Assembly: GCF_003096555.1 (NCBI RefSeq)
Contig: NZ_QEKM01000001.1
Coordinates: forward strand, 3,782,001-3,846,000
DNA: 64,000 bases
Origin: Simplicispira sp. 125
GTDB lineage: Bacteria > Pseudomonadota > Gammaproteobacteria > Burkholderiales > Burkholderiaceae_C
Direction of reading: 5' to 3'
Position 1 is the stretch's first letter. Each line of letters starts with the position of its first letter. The notes under the pieces are model-generated. The model was given only the letters and a program-made list of their open reading frames with translations. It searched no databases and had not been told where the DNA came from. Shown here piece by piece: positions 1 to 10,753 of this stretch. The position numbers and the translations under genes were made by a program.

Positions 1-131
1 CCGCGGCTCCTGCGGACGCATGGTGGCTGCGCCAAGGACATGACCAATGTCAAGGTCCTGGCGTGCAGAAGTCGCAGAATGGAACATAACCTGTGGCAAT
101 GGGTTGCAGGCGTTTTGGATAAGGAGCCTTC

Positions 132-881
132 ATGCTGAAGAACAAGGTGGGAATCGTTACCGGCGCATCGTCGGGTATCGGGCGCGCGGTTGCTTTGATG
201 TGGGCACGCGAAGGCGCCAAGGTTGTCGTGTCTGACATCGATGCGCAGGCAGGCGAAGAAACGGCCGCTCTGGTGCGTGCAGCAGGTGGGGATGCTCTTT
301 TTGTTGCGGCCGATGTGGGCAAGCCTGGAGACTGCGAAGCCCTGGTGAACCGCACCGTGGCCCAATACGGTCGGCTGGATGTGGCGTGCAACAACGCCGG
401 CATCGGTGGTCCGCAGGCCCCCACGGCCGACTATCCGCTGGACGGCTGGGCCCAGGTCATCAACATCAACCTCTCGGGCGTGTTCTATGGCATGAAGTAC
501 CAGATTGCCGCCATGCTCAAGCACGGCGGCGGTTCCATCATCAACATGGCGTCCATCCTGGGATCGGTGGGGTTTGCCACGTCACCCGCGTATTCGGCGG
601 CAAAGCATGGCGTATTGGGGCTGACAAAAGCCGCGGCGCTGGAGTACAGCGCGCAAGGCGTGCGCCTCAACTCTGTGGGTCCGGGGTTTATTCACACCCC
701 CATGATCAGTGCGCTGGAGCAGGATGCGGGCATCAACGCCATGCTGGTGGCCGCACACCCGATTGGACGCCTGGGCCGCCCGGAAGAAGTCGCCGAACTG
801 GTGACCTGGCTGGCCTCCGAAAAGGCCTCGTTCGTCACCGGAGCCTACTATCCCGTGGATGGCGGCTACCTGGCGCGGTAA
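132..881 (+). CDS. SDR-family NAD(P)-dependent oxidoreductase
   Basis: A classical short-chain dehydrogenase/reductase of 249 residues, the usual family length. The nucleotide-binding motif TGASSGIG is at residues 10-17 and NNAG at 87-90. The catalytic set is Ser141, Tyr154 and Lys158 (YSAAK). The C-terminal VDGGYLAR is the usual FabG-like ending. An AAGGAG ribosome-binding site lies just upstream of the ATG. It should be a cytosolic enzyme that oxidises or reduces a hydroxyl/keto group with NAD(P)(H); the substrate cannot be read from the sequence. The gene is monocistronic as far as can be seen and converges on the next gene. The 131 bases before it hold no gene I can assign. Confidence 0.93.
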   Translation: MLKNKVGIVTGASSGIGRAVALMWAREGAKVVVSDIDAQAGEETAALVRAAGGDALFVAADVGKPGDCEALVNRTVAQYGRLDVACNNAGIGGPQAPTADYPLDGWAQVININLSGVFYGMKYQIAAMLKHGGGSIINMASILGSVGFATSPAYSAAKHGVLGLTKAAALEYSAQGVRLNSVGPGFIHTPMISALEQDAGINAMLVAAHPIGRLGRPEEVAELVTWLASEKASFVTGAYYPVDGGYLAR

Positions 882-905
882 ACGCAGGGATTCGTTGCGC
901 CCTTC

Positions 906-1937
906 TCAGGCAGACATCGAAGAGCCTGTGACCCGCATGTCGCTGTGTGCCTGCGCCGCGATGTCGAGCGAGCGCAGGCGCAGCGCTGGGTCGAACACAT
1001 CGCACACCAGCATCAGTTCATCCGCGCTGGTGGCTTGGGCAAGCTTCTCCAGGCCCGCGCGCACAGTGTCCGGGCCACCGACCACGGCGGCGGCCAGGAA
1101 GTCGTCGATCGCGGCACGTTCCTGCGGTTGCAGTTGGGCGGAATAGTTTTTGATGGGTGGTGGCAGCAGTAGCCGCTCACCCTTGAGGATACCGAGCACG
1201 CGCTGTCCGGTGCTGCTGGCCAGGTAGGCGGCTTCGTCGTCTGTTGGGGCTGCGACCAGGGGTACACCGATCACCACATAGGGTTTGGCCAGTGCTGCTG
1301 AAGGCTTGAACAGGCGGCGGTACAGCTCGATGGCCTGCAGCAGCAGACGCGGTGCAAAGTGCGAGGCAAAAGCATAGGGTAGCCCGCGTTCTGCCGCCAG
1401 CTGGGCCGAGAACAGGCTGGAGCCGAGCAGCCAGATGGGCACCTGGGTGCCCGCGCCAGGCGTAGCCACCAGGCGCTGGCCGGGCTGCGCGGGTGCCAGC
1501 AGGCGCTGCAGCTCGGCTACATCGTGCGGAAAATCCTCTGCCGTTTCTGGTCGATCGCGGCGCAGGGCACGCATGGTCAGCGGGTCGGTGCCGGGTGCGC
1601 GACCCAGGCCCAGGTCAATGCGGCCGGGGTACAACTCGGCCAGCGTACCAAAAGCTTCGGCCACTACCAGCGGTGCGTGGTTGGGCAGCATCACGCCGCC
1701 GGAGCCGATGCGCATGCGCTGCGTTCCTCCCGCGATGTGGCCCACCAGTACTGCCGTGGCCGAACTGGCGATACCTGCCATGTTGTGGTGCTCGGCCAGC
1801 CAATAGCGCTGAAACCCCAAGGATTCAGCGTGCTGAGCGGTGCGCAGGGCAATGGCCAGCGCTTGGGCTACGGTGCCGCCTTCACGGACGGCCACCAAGT
1901 CCAGCATGGACAGTGCGGGGCGATGGGAGGTTGTCAT
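906..1937 (-). CDS. LLM-class flavin-dependent oxidoreductase (YhbW-like)
   Basis: A bacterial-luciferase-like FMN-dependent monooxygenase of 343 residues. The stretches [24 protein letters not shown] and [12 protein letters not shown] are typical of the alkanal-monooxygenase branch that contains E. coli YhbW. The reading frame is open upstream to 2189, but the family N-terminus ([14 protein letters not shown]) begins at 1937, so I chose that ATG. It should be a soluble TIM-barrel enzyme using reduced flavin and oxygen; its substrate is unknown. It is divergent from the CZB gene across a 190-base spacer in which I see no clear operator. Confidence 0.9.
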   Translation of the reverse strand: MTTSHRPALSMLDLVAVREGGTVAQALAIALRTAQHAESLGFQRYWLAEHHNMAGIASSATAVLVGHIAGGTQRMRIGSGGVMLPNHAPLVVAEAFGTLAELYPGRIDLGLGRAPGTDPLTMRALRRDRPETAEDFPHDVAELQRLLAPAQPGQRLVATPGAGTQVPIWLLGSSLFSAQLAAERGLPYAFASHFAPRLLLQAIELYRRLFKPSAALAKPYVVIGVPLVAAPTDDEAAYLASSTGQRVLGILKGERLLLPPPIKNYSAQLQPQERAAIDDFLAAAVVGGPDTVRAGLEKLAQATSADELMLVCDVFDPALRLRSLDIAAQAHSDMRVTGSSMSA

Positions 1938-2127
1938 GGGGGCGATTGTTGCCCAGATTGCCCCGGCTGCCATGGCAGTGCTTGGGAGGTTGAGTTCCGC
2001 AAAAAAAATATGCGTCAGCGCGAGTGCCTGTTCAAATCGCGCCAGCTGGCACAGAATGTATCCATATATATCGCCATAAAGCGATTTATGCCCACAGCGG
2101 GTCGTTCGAATCACAACGAGGGAAGTT

Positions 2128-2613
2128 ATGGGTTTCTTCAGTCGCATGTTCAAGATACGGGAGCAGGATTCGTCCAGTCCCGAAACCACCTGGGCTTATG
2201 AGGACAATGCCAGCGAGCTGATTCTCGACCCGGAATACGCAGCCACCTTGATGACCGAATTCGATATCGATGCAGCCATCGCCAGCCATGAAGAATGGAA
2301 GCTGCGCCTGGAAAAGTTACTGGCGGGGCAATCCGAAGAAAATCTCGATCCCGAGCAGGTTCGCCAGTACGAGCACTGCCCCCTGGGTCAGTGGCTGCAG
2401 GGCGAGGGGCGCGACCGTCTGGGCCACTACCCGGCTTTTGAGATGCTGGTGCAGCGGCATGCGTATTTCCACGGCCAGGCGGCCAGCGTGGTGGCGTTGA
2501 GCCAGGCAGGCGAACATGAGAAAGCCCATCAGGTCTTCAAGGGAGGCTATCGGCACGCTTCCAACCAGGTGACGTTGTTGCTCAAGGAACTCAAACGCAG
2601 CCTGGGGCGTTGA
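2128..2613 (+). CDS. Free-standing CZB (chemoreceptor zinc-binding) domain protein
   Basis: A 161-residue protein consisting almost entirely of a CZB domain. The 3His-1Cys zinc set is visible as His54 (ASHEEW), Cys84 in [12 protein letters not shown], and His111 and His115 in QRHAYFHGQ. In known proteins CZB domains end chemoreceptors or open the E. coli diguanylate cyclase DgcZ and report zinc or oxidant status. Here there is no receptor, GGDEF or membrane segment, so any output must be through a partner. The first residues ([10 protein letters not shown]) form a short amphipathic, basic segment. The stop codon is followed within two bases by the MOSC start, suggesting one transcript. Confidence 0.85.
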   Translation: MGFFSRMFKIREQDSSSPETTWAYEDNASELILDPEYAATLMTEFDIDAAIASHEEWKLRLEKLLAGQSEENLDPEQVRQYEHCPLGQWLQGEGRDRLGHYPAFEMLVQRHAYFHGQAASVVALSQAGEHEKAHQVFKGGYRHASNQVTLLLKELKRSLGR

Positions 2614-2615
2614 CC

Positions 2616-3317
2616 ATGAGCGATGCTGTCACACCGGCGGCCGCTTTGTTGGTGGTGTGTGCCGGTGCTGCCGTGCCTTTTGCCAGGGGCAGCCTCAGCG
2701 GTATTCACAAGACGCCCGTGCAAGGCCGCGTGCGTGCCACTGCGCTGGGTCTGCAGGGTGACGCGCAGGGCGACCTTCGATTGCATGGCGGTGTGGAAAA
2801 GGCCGTACACCACTATCCCCAGGAGCACTATGCCGCTTGGCGTACCGAACTGGGTGCCCACGCCATGCTGGATGCCCCGGGCGCTTTTGGCGAGAACCTG
2901 CACAGCCAGGGCGTGACCGAGGCCACGGTGTGTCTGGGTGACCAGTGGCGCGTGGGGGATGTGCTGCTGGAGGTCACCCAGGCCCGCCAGCCTTGCTGGA
3001 AACTCAACGAACGGTTTGGCCTGCCAGACATGGCGCGGCGCGTGCAGCAGACACACCGCACGGGTTGGTACTACCGCGTGCTGGAGGAGGGGGATTTTTG
3101 GGCAGGGGCCGCGCTGGTGCTGGAGGCGCGGCCTTTCCCCTTGTGGACTCTGGAGCGTCTGCTCGATCTGCTGTACCGCCCGGTGCTGGATGGTGCGCAG
3201 CTACAGGCTGCGCTGGCTTTGCCCTTGCCTGCTTCCTGGCAGCGCCTGCTGCAGCGCCGACTCGACAGCGGTGCCGTGGAAGATTGGGCGCCTCGTCTGG
3301 TCGGCCCGCCCGCCTGA
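2616..3317 (+). CDS. MOSC domain protein (YiiM-like)
   Basis: A 233-residue MOSC-domain protein. The family hallmarks are IHKTPVQGRV near the N-terminus, LHGGVEKAVHHYPQEHY, FGENL and the conserved cysteine in RQPCWKLN. A C-terminal helical segment (TLERLLDLLYRP) matches the 3-alpha domain of YiiM. MOSC proteins bind molybdenum cofactor sulfur or act in reduction of N-hydroxylated bases; YiiM homologues protect against 6-hydroxylaminopurine. The ATG at 2616 was chosen over a TTG at 2610 that overlaps the upstream stop. It is probably cotranscribed with the CZB gene and converges on the response-regulator gene. Confidence 0.88.
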   Translation: MSDAVTPAAALLVVCAGAAVPFARGSLSGIHKTPVQGRVRATALGLQGDAQGDLRLHGGVEKAVHHYPQEHYAAWRTELGAHAMLDAPGAFGENLHSQGVTEATVCLGDQWRVGDVLLEVTQARQPCWKLNERFGLPDMARRVQQTHRTGWYYRVLEEGDFWAGAALVLEARPFPLWTLERLLDLLYRPVLDGAQLQAALALPLPASWQRLLQRRLDSGAVEDWAPRLVGPPA

Positions 3318-3333
3318 TGGGCCGGGGAGCAGA

Positions 3334-4098
3334 TCAGCGGTGTGCGATTTCTTCGCGCACCGCAATTACTTGTCGCCGCGACACCGTCAGCAACTGCGCC
3401 AGGCCATGCAGGCGCACGGCCCAGCCATCGCCTTCCTCGGGGTCATAGTGCTTTTCCAGGGCACGCACGGCCCGGCGGGCGACCAGGGCATTGCGGTGGA
3501 TGCGCAGGAATTGTCCAGGATAGCGGGCTTCGAGTTCGTTCAGCGAGCCATCCAGGATGTAGCTGCGTGCTGTGGTGCGCACGGTCACGTACTTCTGCTC
3601 AGCCTTGAGGAAAAGCACTTCAGCCAGTGGCACACGCTCGGTGCGGCCTCGGTCCTGGATGACCAGGGCCTCGCCTGCTGGCAAGGTGGCCGCTGGCGCA
3701 TTCCCCGTGGTGCCAGTGGCGGGGCCCAGAGCACGCTGCACCCTGGCCAGGGCCTGTTGCAGGCGCTCCAGCCGCACAGGCTTGGTGAGGTAGTCGACGG
3801 CGTCCAGTTCGAAGGCGCTGACGGCATGGTCGGCATGGGCTGTCACGAACACTACGGCGGGCGGGTAGCTCAGCGTCTGAATGGCCTGCGCCAGGCACAG
3901 GCCGTCCTGGCCAGGCATGTGGATGTCCAGCAAAAGCACATCAAACGCCCGTCCGCCGCTGGGGGCCAGCAGGGCCAGAGCCTCGGCGGCCGTCGCGGCT
4001 TCTGCCAGGTTGTGGCGTTCGGTGTCGGCGCAATCGCCCAGCAAAGTGCGCAGGCGGTTGCGGGCCAGGGTTTCGTCGTCAACGATGAGGATGTTCAT
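3334..4098 (-). CDS. LytTR-family response regulator (AlgR/LytR type)
   Basis: A 254-residue response regulator. The receiver domain covers about residues 1-120 with the acidic pair in VDDE (residues 6-9), the phosphoacceptor Asp58 in LLLDIHMP, and Lys in LTKPVRL. The C-terminal LytTR DNA-binding domain (about 150-250) contains RTERVPLAEVLFLKAEQKYV and the segment LRIHRNALV. It overlaps the upstream histidine-kinase gene by four bases (ATGA), so the two should be translationally coupled and act as one pathway. LytTR proteins bind direct repeats; the target genes cannot be inferred here. Confidence 0.93.
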   Translation of the reverse strand: MNILIVDDETLARNRLRTLLGDCADTERHNLAEAATAAEALALLAPSGGRAFDVLLLDIHMPGQDGLCLAQAIQTLSYPPAVVFVTAHADHAVSAFELDAVDYLTKPVRLERLQQALARVQRALGPATGTTGNAPAATLPAGEALVIQDRGRTERVPLAEVLFLKAEQKYVTVRTTARSYILDGSLNELEARYPGQFLRIHRNALVARRAVRALEKHYDPEEGDGWAVRLHGLAQLLTVSRRQVIAVREEIAHR

Positions 4099-5222
4099 GG
4101 CGTGCGTGCCCGTTGGCGGGGCGTGGCGGCGGGTGGTTTTTCGGGTGTGAACAGGGGCGCGGGCAGGGTGATGCGCACCTGGTACAGGCCTTCCTCGATG
4201 CCTGCGCTGAATTCGCCCTGTACGTCGTGCAGCAGGGCCAGGCGGGCACGCACGTTGGCCAGGGCAATGCCATGACCGCGCGATGTATTACTGTGGTTGG
4301 GCTGGCCTTCGGGCAAGGTGTTGGTAATGCGCACGACCACGCGGCTGCCCCGCAATTCGGTCAGCACGCGCAGTTTGCCGCCCCGGGCGCTGGGCTCCAC
4401 GCCATGCTTGACGGCGTTTTCTACCAGGGGCTGGAGCAGCAACGGGGGCAGCAGTGCCGCGTCGGTGCGGTGGTCGAGCTGCCACTGCACGCGCAGCCGG
4501 TCGCCAAAGCGCACCTGTTCGATGGCCAGGTAGCGGCGCGCCAATTGGATCTCTTCGGCCAGGGTCACGGCCTCGCCCTGCTCGACCAGTGCGTGGCGGA
4601 ACAGGTCGCTCAGGTCTTCGAGCAGCGACTCGGCCTTGGCGGGTTCCTCGCGCACCAGGGCAATGGCGCTGTTGAGTGTGTTGAACAGAAAGTGTGGGCG
4701 AATGCGGGACTGCAGTTCGGTCAGGCGGGCCGTGGTGGCGGCGGGCGTGCGACCGCGCGCGCGCAGTACCAGGGCGGCGACCAGCAGCGCGGCCAGCAGT
4801 GCGCCCGAGGCGGCGCTGGCTACCCACGGGGGCTGCAATGCAGCGCCCACCAAAAAGAGCATGCCGCAGGCCCCGGCACCCGCCAGCGCCCCCAGGAGCA
4901 CACCCGCAAGATACTGGCCGGTGGTGGGCAAGCGTTGCAGCACCTGCTTGAGGCTGCAGGCGGCGACCAGCCAGGCCAGCGTGGCGGGCAGGGCCACGCC
5001 GGTCAGCAGGGCCAGCCGAGCCACCCAGTCGGGCAGGTTTTCCGCGCCATACAGTACGCCCACGGCCAGCACCACTTCCACGAACATCACCGCGCGCAGC
5101 ACCACGCCCGCATGGCAGGCATCGAACACCAGCGCACGCCCCGCAGGCACGCTGGAGCGTGCCGTGAAAGCTGTTGTAGGGGGATCGCCCGGAAGGGTCG
5201 ATAAAATTTGCGTCTCTTGCAT
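4095..5222 (-). CDS. LytS/AlgZ-type sensor histidine kinase
   Basis: A 375-residue membrane kinase of the His_kinase (PF06580) type. The first 155 residues hold about four hydrophobic segments, including [17 protein letters not shown] and [11 protein letters not shown]. The phosphoacceptor His177 lies in [13 protein letters not shown] and the ATP-binding N-box is [11 protein letters not shown]. It lacks a recognisable periplasmic sensor domain, so the signal is unknown. Its stop overlaps the start of the LytTR regulator gene. It is divergent from argH with only about 50 bases between the starts, so the promoters must overlap. Confidence 0.92.
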   Translation of the reverse strand: MQETQILSTLPGDPPTTAFTARSSVPAGRALVFDACHAGVVLRAVMFVEVVLAVGVLYGAENLPDWVARLALLTGVALPATLAWLVAACSLKQVLQRLPTTGQYLAGVLLGALAGAGACGMLFLVGAALQPPWVASAASGALLAALLVAALVLRARGRTPAATTARLTELQSRIRPHFLFNTLNSAIALVREEPAKAESLLEDLSDLFRHALVEQGEAVTLAEEIQLARRYLAIEQVRFGDRLRVQWQLDHRTDAALLPPLLLQPLVENAVKHGVEPSARGGKLRVLTELRGSRVVVRITNTLPEGQPNHSNTSRGHGIALANVRARLALLHDVQGEFSAGIEEGLYQVRITLPAPLFTPEKPPAATPRQRARTP

Positions 5223-5273
5223 TGCGGCATCCGGGTGTTCCGGGTGTCTGTTTCATTGGATTATTGCCCTGCC

Positions 5274-6749
<1,476 letters not shown>

Positions 6750-6767
6750 CGCCTTGCGCTGGATGCT

Positions 6768-9700
6768 TCAAGCGGGGGCACTTGCCAGCCTATGGGCATC
6801 GGCGTAGGCCTCCAGGGCGTTCAGCGGCAGAGGGCGGCTGAAGAAGTAGCCCTGGTAAGCGTGGCAGCCGTGCTGCGCCAGAAAATCCCGCTGGTCGGCG
6901 TGCTCCACCCCTTCGGCAATCACTTCCAGGCCCAGGCTTTCAGACAAGGCCACGATCATGCGGGCGATGGCCGCATCGTTGGTGTCCGTCAGCACATGTG
7001 AGACAAAGCTTTTATCGATTTTCAGCTGATCCAGCGGCAGGCGCTTGAGGTAGGCCAACGATGAATACCCCGTGCCGAAATCATCGAGCGAGAAACACAC
7101 GCCCCGGGCTTTGAGGGCGCTCATTTTGGCCACCACTTCGTCAACCTGGGTGATGAGCAGGCTTTCTGTCAGTTCAAGTTTGAGCCGCTGCGGGTTGGCG
7201 CCGGTTGCCTGCAGCACCCTGAGCACCTGCTCCACGAAATCGGCATGGTGGAATTGCCGCACGCTTACATTGACGGCCATCGTCAGGTGCAGGCGGTCTG
7301 CGCGCTTTGCCCATGCGGCCAGTTGCGTGCATGCGGTTTCCAGCACCCAGTGGCCCAGCGGCAGGATCAGGCCGGTGTCCTCTGCCAGCGCAATGAAGTC
7401 GAGCGGCGAGACCATGCCGCGCTCGGGGTGCTGCCAACGCACCAGCGCCTCCACCCCGACCATGGCGCCAGCCTCGTTCACCTGGGGTTGGTAGTGCAGA
7501 ACGAAATGCTGCTGTTGCAGTGCGATGCGTAGTTCCTTTTCAAGCGCCACCCGTTCGGCCAGCACGGACTGCATTTGCGGGTCGAAAAAACACATGGCGT
7601 TGCGCCCTGAGGCCTTGGCGCGGTACATCGCCAGGTCGGCCTGCTTGAGCAGTTCTTCCACCGAGCCTTGAGGCTCCCCAAACAGCACCACGCCAATGCT
7701 GGGGGTGTTGTGGTGCACGTTGTCCTGCAGCACATAGGGTTCGTTGAGGGCGTGCAGGATGGTGTTGCCAACCGCCTCGGCCTGCTTGACAGCCTCCAGG
7801 GTGCCCGGGCTCAGACCTTCGAGCATGACCACGAATTCGTCGCCTCCGAGCCGGGCCACCGTGTCGCCTTCGCTCACGCAGGCCACCAGGCGCTGGGCGA
7901 CCTGCTGCAGCAGCAGGTCGCCCATGTGGTGGCCGCGCGTGTCGTTCAAGCCCTTGAAGTCATCCAGATCGATGAAGAACAGCGCGCCCCGGCGCTGGTT
8001 GCGTGTGCTGACGATGAGCGCGTGTTCCAGGCGGTCGAGCAACAGCCGCCGGTTGGGCAGGCCGGTCAGTGGGTCGGAGAAGGCCAGCAACTGGATGCGC
8101 TCTTCGTTCTGTTTCTGGTGCGTGATGTCGGAGAACGTGGCGACATAGTGGGTTGTTGGGCCCTGAGGAGCATGCACCGCCGTGATGGAGAGCCATTGCG
8201 GATAGATCTCGCCCGTCTTGCGCCGGTTCCAGACCTCGCCCTGCCATCGGCCGTGGCTGGTGATGGCCGCCCACATGTCGGCGTAGAACTTGCGATCGTG
8301 CCGCCCCGACTGGAATATGCGGGGGTTTTGGCCAATCACTTCTGTGCGGTCGTAGCCGGTGATGGCGCTGAACGCACGGTTGACGGCAATGATGGTGCCG
8401 TCGCGCTCGGCAATGGTCACGCCCTCGGCGATGTTGTCAAACACCGTGGCGGCCTGGCGCAAATCGTCTTCCATGCGTGTGCGATCGGTGATGTCGAGCA
8501 TGACGCCAACCAGCCCACCCACGCTGCCGTCAAGGTGGGTGAACGTGGCCTTGTGGAAGATGACGCGGTGCCGTTGTCCGTCGGCGTGGCGGACGTCGCT
8601 TTCGTAAATCTGTTTTCCGGGGTGGTCCAGAATGGATCGGTCTGCGGCCAGGTATCGGTCTGCCAGCTCCTTGGGGGCAATGTCGTGGGGAGTCTTGCCA
8701 ATCAGGTGGGCCGCGGGGCTTCCGATGAAGGCCTCGAACGCGCTGTTGCAACCCAGGTAGCGGGCCTGGGCGTCCTTGTAGAACACGGGGCTGGGAATCG
8801 CCTCGATCAGTTGGTGCATGAAGCCCAGCTGCCGGGACAGCTCCTCGGTGCGCATGTGCACGCGCTCTTCCATCACCAGATTGGCCTGTTGTAGCGCTGC
8901 GCTGCGGTCTTCCAGCAGTTGCTGGTCTCGCCGCCGCGCGGTGACATCCTGCACGGTTTCGATCGCGCCCGTCAGCGTGCCTTGGGCATTGCGCAGCGGA
9001 GCCGCCATCATGGAGAGCCAGCGCTCGTCGTTGCCCCGGCCAGGGAGATGCACCTCGGCCTCCAGTGCGCCGGCGATCAGCGTGGAGTGGCGGAAATCGG
9101 GGTAGTAGGTGGCCAGCATTTCGTCCGTGGCTTGGTTGACCAGCAGACAGGCCAAGGTGGGCCGGGGGCTCTCGTACCAGGCGCGCCAGGGTTCGTGGTG
9201 CCCCAGCATCGCGGCAGCCTCCATCCCGGTCAGTGCTGCGCAGGCGCGGTTCCAGTGGGTGATGTGCCGGTGGGCATCGATGACGAAGGTGGCCAGCGGG
9301 TTGCCGTCCACAATTTGTGCGAGCTGGCGTTCACGCTCGCGGATGGCCAGTTCGGCGTGCCGCAACCCGGTGATGTTGCTGCCGATGCCGTGGTAGCCCA
9401 CGAAGTGGCCTTGGTCGTCAAACCGGGGGGCACCGCTGACGGAAAAATACTGTGTGCAGCCATCTGGTGCGTCGATTTCGTACTCGAAATGGCGGAAAAG
9501 CCCATGTCGCTCGTGGCAGGCAATGTGTTCGGCAAGCTGTTCGCCGGTGATGCCGCGAATAGGCATGTCCCAGCGCCGTTTGCCCAGAAAGTAGCCGGGC
9601 TCTCGGTGCAGCTTTTCTATCGAGTGCCCGAAAAACCGGGTGAAACGAAACGCGGTGTCTTGTTCCCAAAACCAGTCCGACGAGAGGTTGGCAAAATCCG

Positions 9701-10607
9701 CCAGCGTACGGGTGCGCAGCTCAACCTGCCGTTCGGCGTTTTCGTAGGCTGCGCGCAGGGCTGCGTCGGCCCGGTGCTTTTCCGTGATGTCGGTGTAAGT
9801 AGAGACCAGGCTGCCGTCGGGCAGAGGCCGGTCTACGATGGCCAGGACGGTTCCTTGGGGGCTGACATGCTCGAACGCGCTGGGCTGACCCGCGCGCACG
9901 CGGGCCACTCTGCGGGCCACCAGGGCCTGCAGTTCTGCCGCAGCAAGGCCGGCGCTCTTTGCATAGCGCTGCAACAAGTCTTCCAGCGGCTGGCCGGGTT
10001 GGACCGAGGCGGCGGGCGCGCCGATCAGATCCACAAATCGGCGGTTCCATACGACCAACCGCAGGCTGCTGTCGAACAAGGTGATGCCCTGGTCGATGTG
10101 GTGGACTGCGTCGTGCAGGCGGCGCAGGCTGAATGCCACGGCCTGGCTGGCATGGCCCAGCAGATCGGTCAGGCGTGCGTTAGAGGGATTGTCTCCAGCA
10201 GGATGTGCGAGGGCAGCAAGGGCGGGTGCAGAAGGTGTGTCCACTTCTGGACGCACTTGTAGCAGTGAGACCACGCAAAAGCGTACGAACCGGGCCAGGG
10301 GGCGCACCATGTCCAGCGGACCGGCGATGGCAAAGCAGGCGACGCGCTGACCACCCAGGTCGATCCCCATGTTGATGCCCTCGCGCATGGTGGTCGAGCG
10401 GGCGGCTTCTTGCGGGGTGATGCTGTATTCCTCCAGCGCACCCTGCATGATGCGCTGCGCTATCTCATGCGCTTGGCCAATGCGTTCACGCTCGCTCGAT
10501 GCCACGATCTGCCCGGCTTCGCCCATGAAGCTACAGACCAGGCCCAACTCTGCATGCAGGACGTCACAGAGTTCTTGGCTGAAGGAGAGATCGAATCGCG
10601 TGGGCAT
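6768..10607 (-). CDS. CdaR-sensor / multi-PAS / GGDEF-EAL signalling protein
   Basis: A 1279-residue soluble cyclic-di-GMP protein. Residues 1-130 resemble the sugar-diacid recognition domain of CdaR-type regulators (features: QELCDVL, VASSERERIG, GPLDMVRPLARFV). Several PAS/PAC modules follow (for example FEYEIDAPDG, VIFHKATF, GEVWNRRKTGEIYPQW), then GGDEF (intact RLGGDEFVVM) and EAL (intact EALVRWQHPERG, DDFGTGYSSL). Both catalytic motifs look complete, so it may make and/or degrade c-di-GMP. No membrane segment is visible. The frame is open 26 codons further upstream, but MPTRFDLSFSQ at 10607 fits the domain start. The divergent neighbour is the alpha-2-macroglobulin gene. Confidence 0.9.
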   Translation of the reverse strand: MPTRFDLSFSQELCDVLHAELGLVCSFMGEAGQIVASSERERIGQAHEIAQRIMQGALEEYSITPQEAARSTTMREGINMGIDLGGQRVACFAIAGPLDMVRPLARFVRFCVVSLLQVRPEVDTPSAPALAALAHPAGDNPSNARLTDLLGHASQAVAFSLRRLHDAVHHIDQGITLFDSSLRLVVWNRRFVDLIGAPAASVQPGQPLEDLLQRYAKSAGLAAAELQALVARRVARVRAGQPSAFEHVSPQGTVLAIVDRPLPDGSLVSTYTDITEKHRADAALRAAYENAERQVELRTRTLADFANLSSDWFWEQDTAFRFTRFFGHSIEKLHREPGYFLGKRRWDMPIRGITGEQLAEHIACHERHGLFRHFEYEIDAPDGCTQYFSVSGAPRFDDQGHFVGYHGIGSNITGLRHAELAIRERERQLAQIVDGNPLATFVIDAHRHITHWNRACAALTGMEAAAMLGHHEPWRAWYESPRPTLACLLVNQATDEMLATYYPDFRHSTLIAGALEAEVHLPGRGNDERWLSMMAAPLRNAQGTLTGAIETVQDVTARRRDQQLLEDRSAALQQANLVMEERVHMRTEELSRQLGFMHQLIEAIPSPVFYKDAQARYLGCNSAFEAFIGSPAAHLIGKTPHDIAPKELADRYLAADRSILDHPGKQIYESDVRHADGQRHRVIFHKATFTHLDGSVGGLVGVMLDITDRTRMEDDLRQAATVFDNIAEGVTIAERDGTIIAVNRAFSAITGYDRTEVIGQNPRIFQSGRHDRKFYADMWAAITSHGRWQGEVWNRRKTGEIYPQWLSITAVHAPQGPTTHYVATFSDITHQKQNEERIQLLAFSDPLTGLPNRRLLLDRLEHALIVSTRNQRRGALFFIDLDDFKGLNDTRGHHMGDLLLQQVAQRLVACVSEGDTVARLGGDEFVVMLEGLSPGTLEAVKQAEAVGNTILHALNEPYVLQDNVHHNTPSIGVVLFGEPQGSVEELLKQADLAMYRAKASGRNAMCFFDPQMQSVLAERVALEKELRIALQQQHFVLHYQPQVNEAGAMVGVEALVRWQHPERGMVSPLDFIALAEDTGLILPLGHWVLETACTQLAAWAKRADRLHLTMAVNVSVRQFHHADFVEQVLRVLQATGANPQRLKLELTESLLITQVDEVVAKMSALKARGVCFSLDDFGTGYSSLAYLKRLPLDQLKIDKSFVSHVLTDTNDAAIARMIVALSESLGLEVIAEGVEHADQRDFLAQHGCHAYQGYFFSRPLPLNALEAYADAHRLASAPA

Positions 10608-10753
10608 GCCGTATTGTGCGGGCAGGATGGTGTGGATGTGCCTCGCGGCAAACCCTGCCGGGAGCCGTCCCGGGAAGTGCGTCATCCCTGTGCGCCGTGC
10701 CTGAAACGCCGTATTTTTCCGCTACGCTTACCCGTTCTGCCGAGGAGTCCAGG

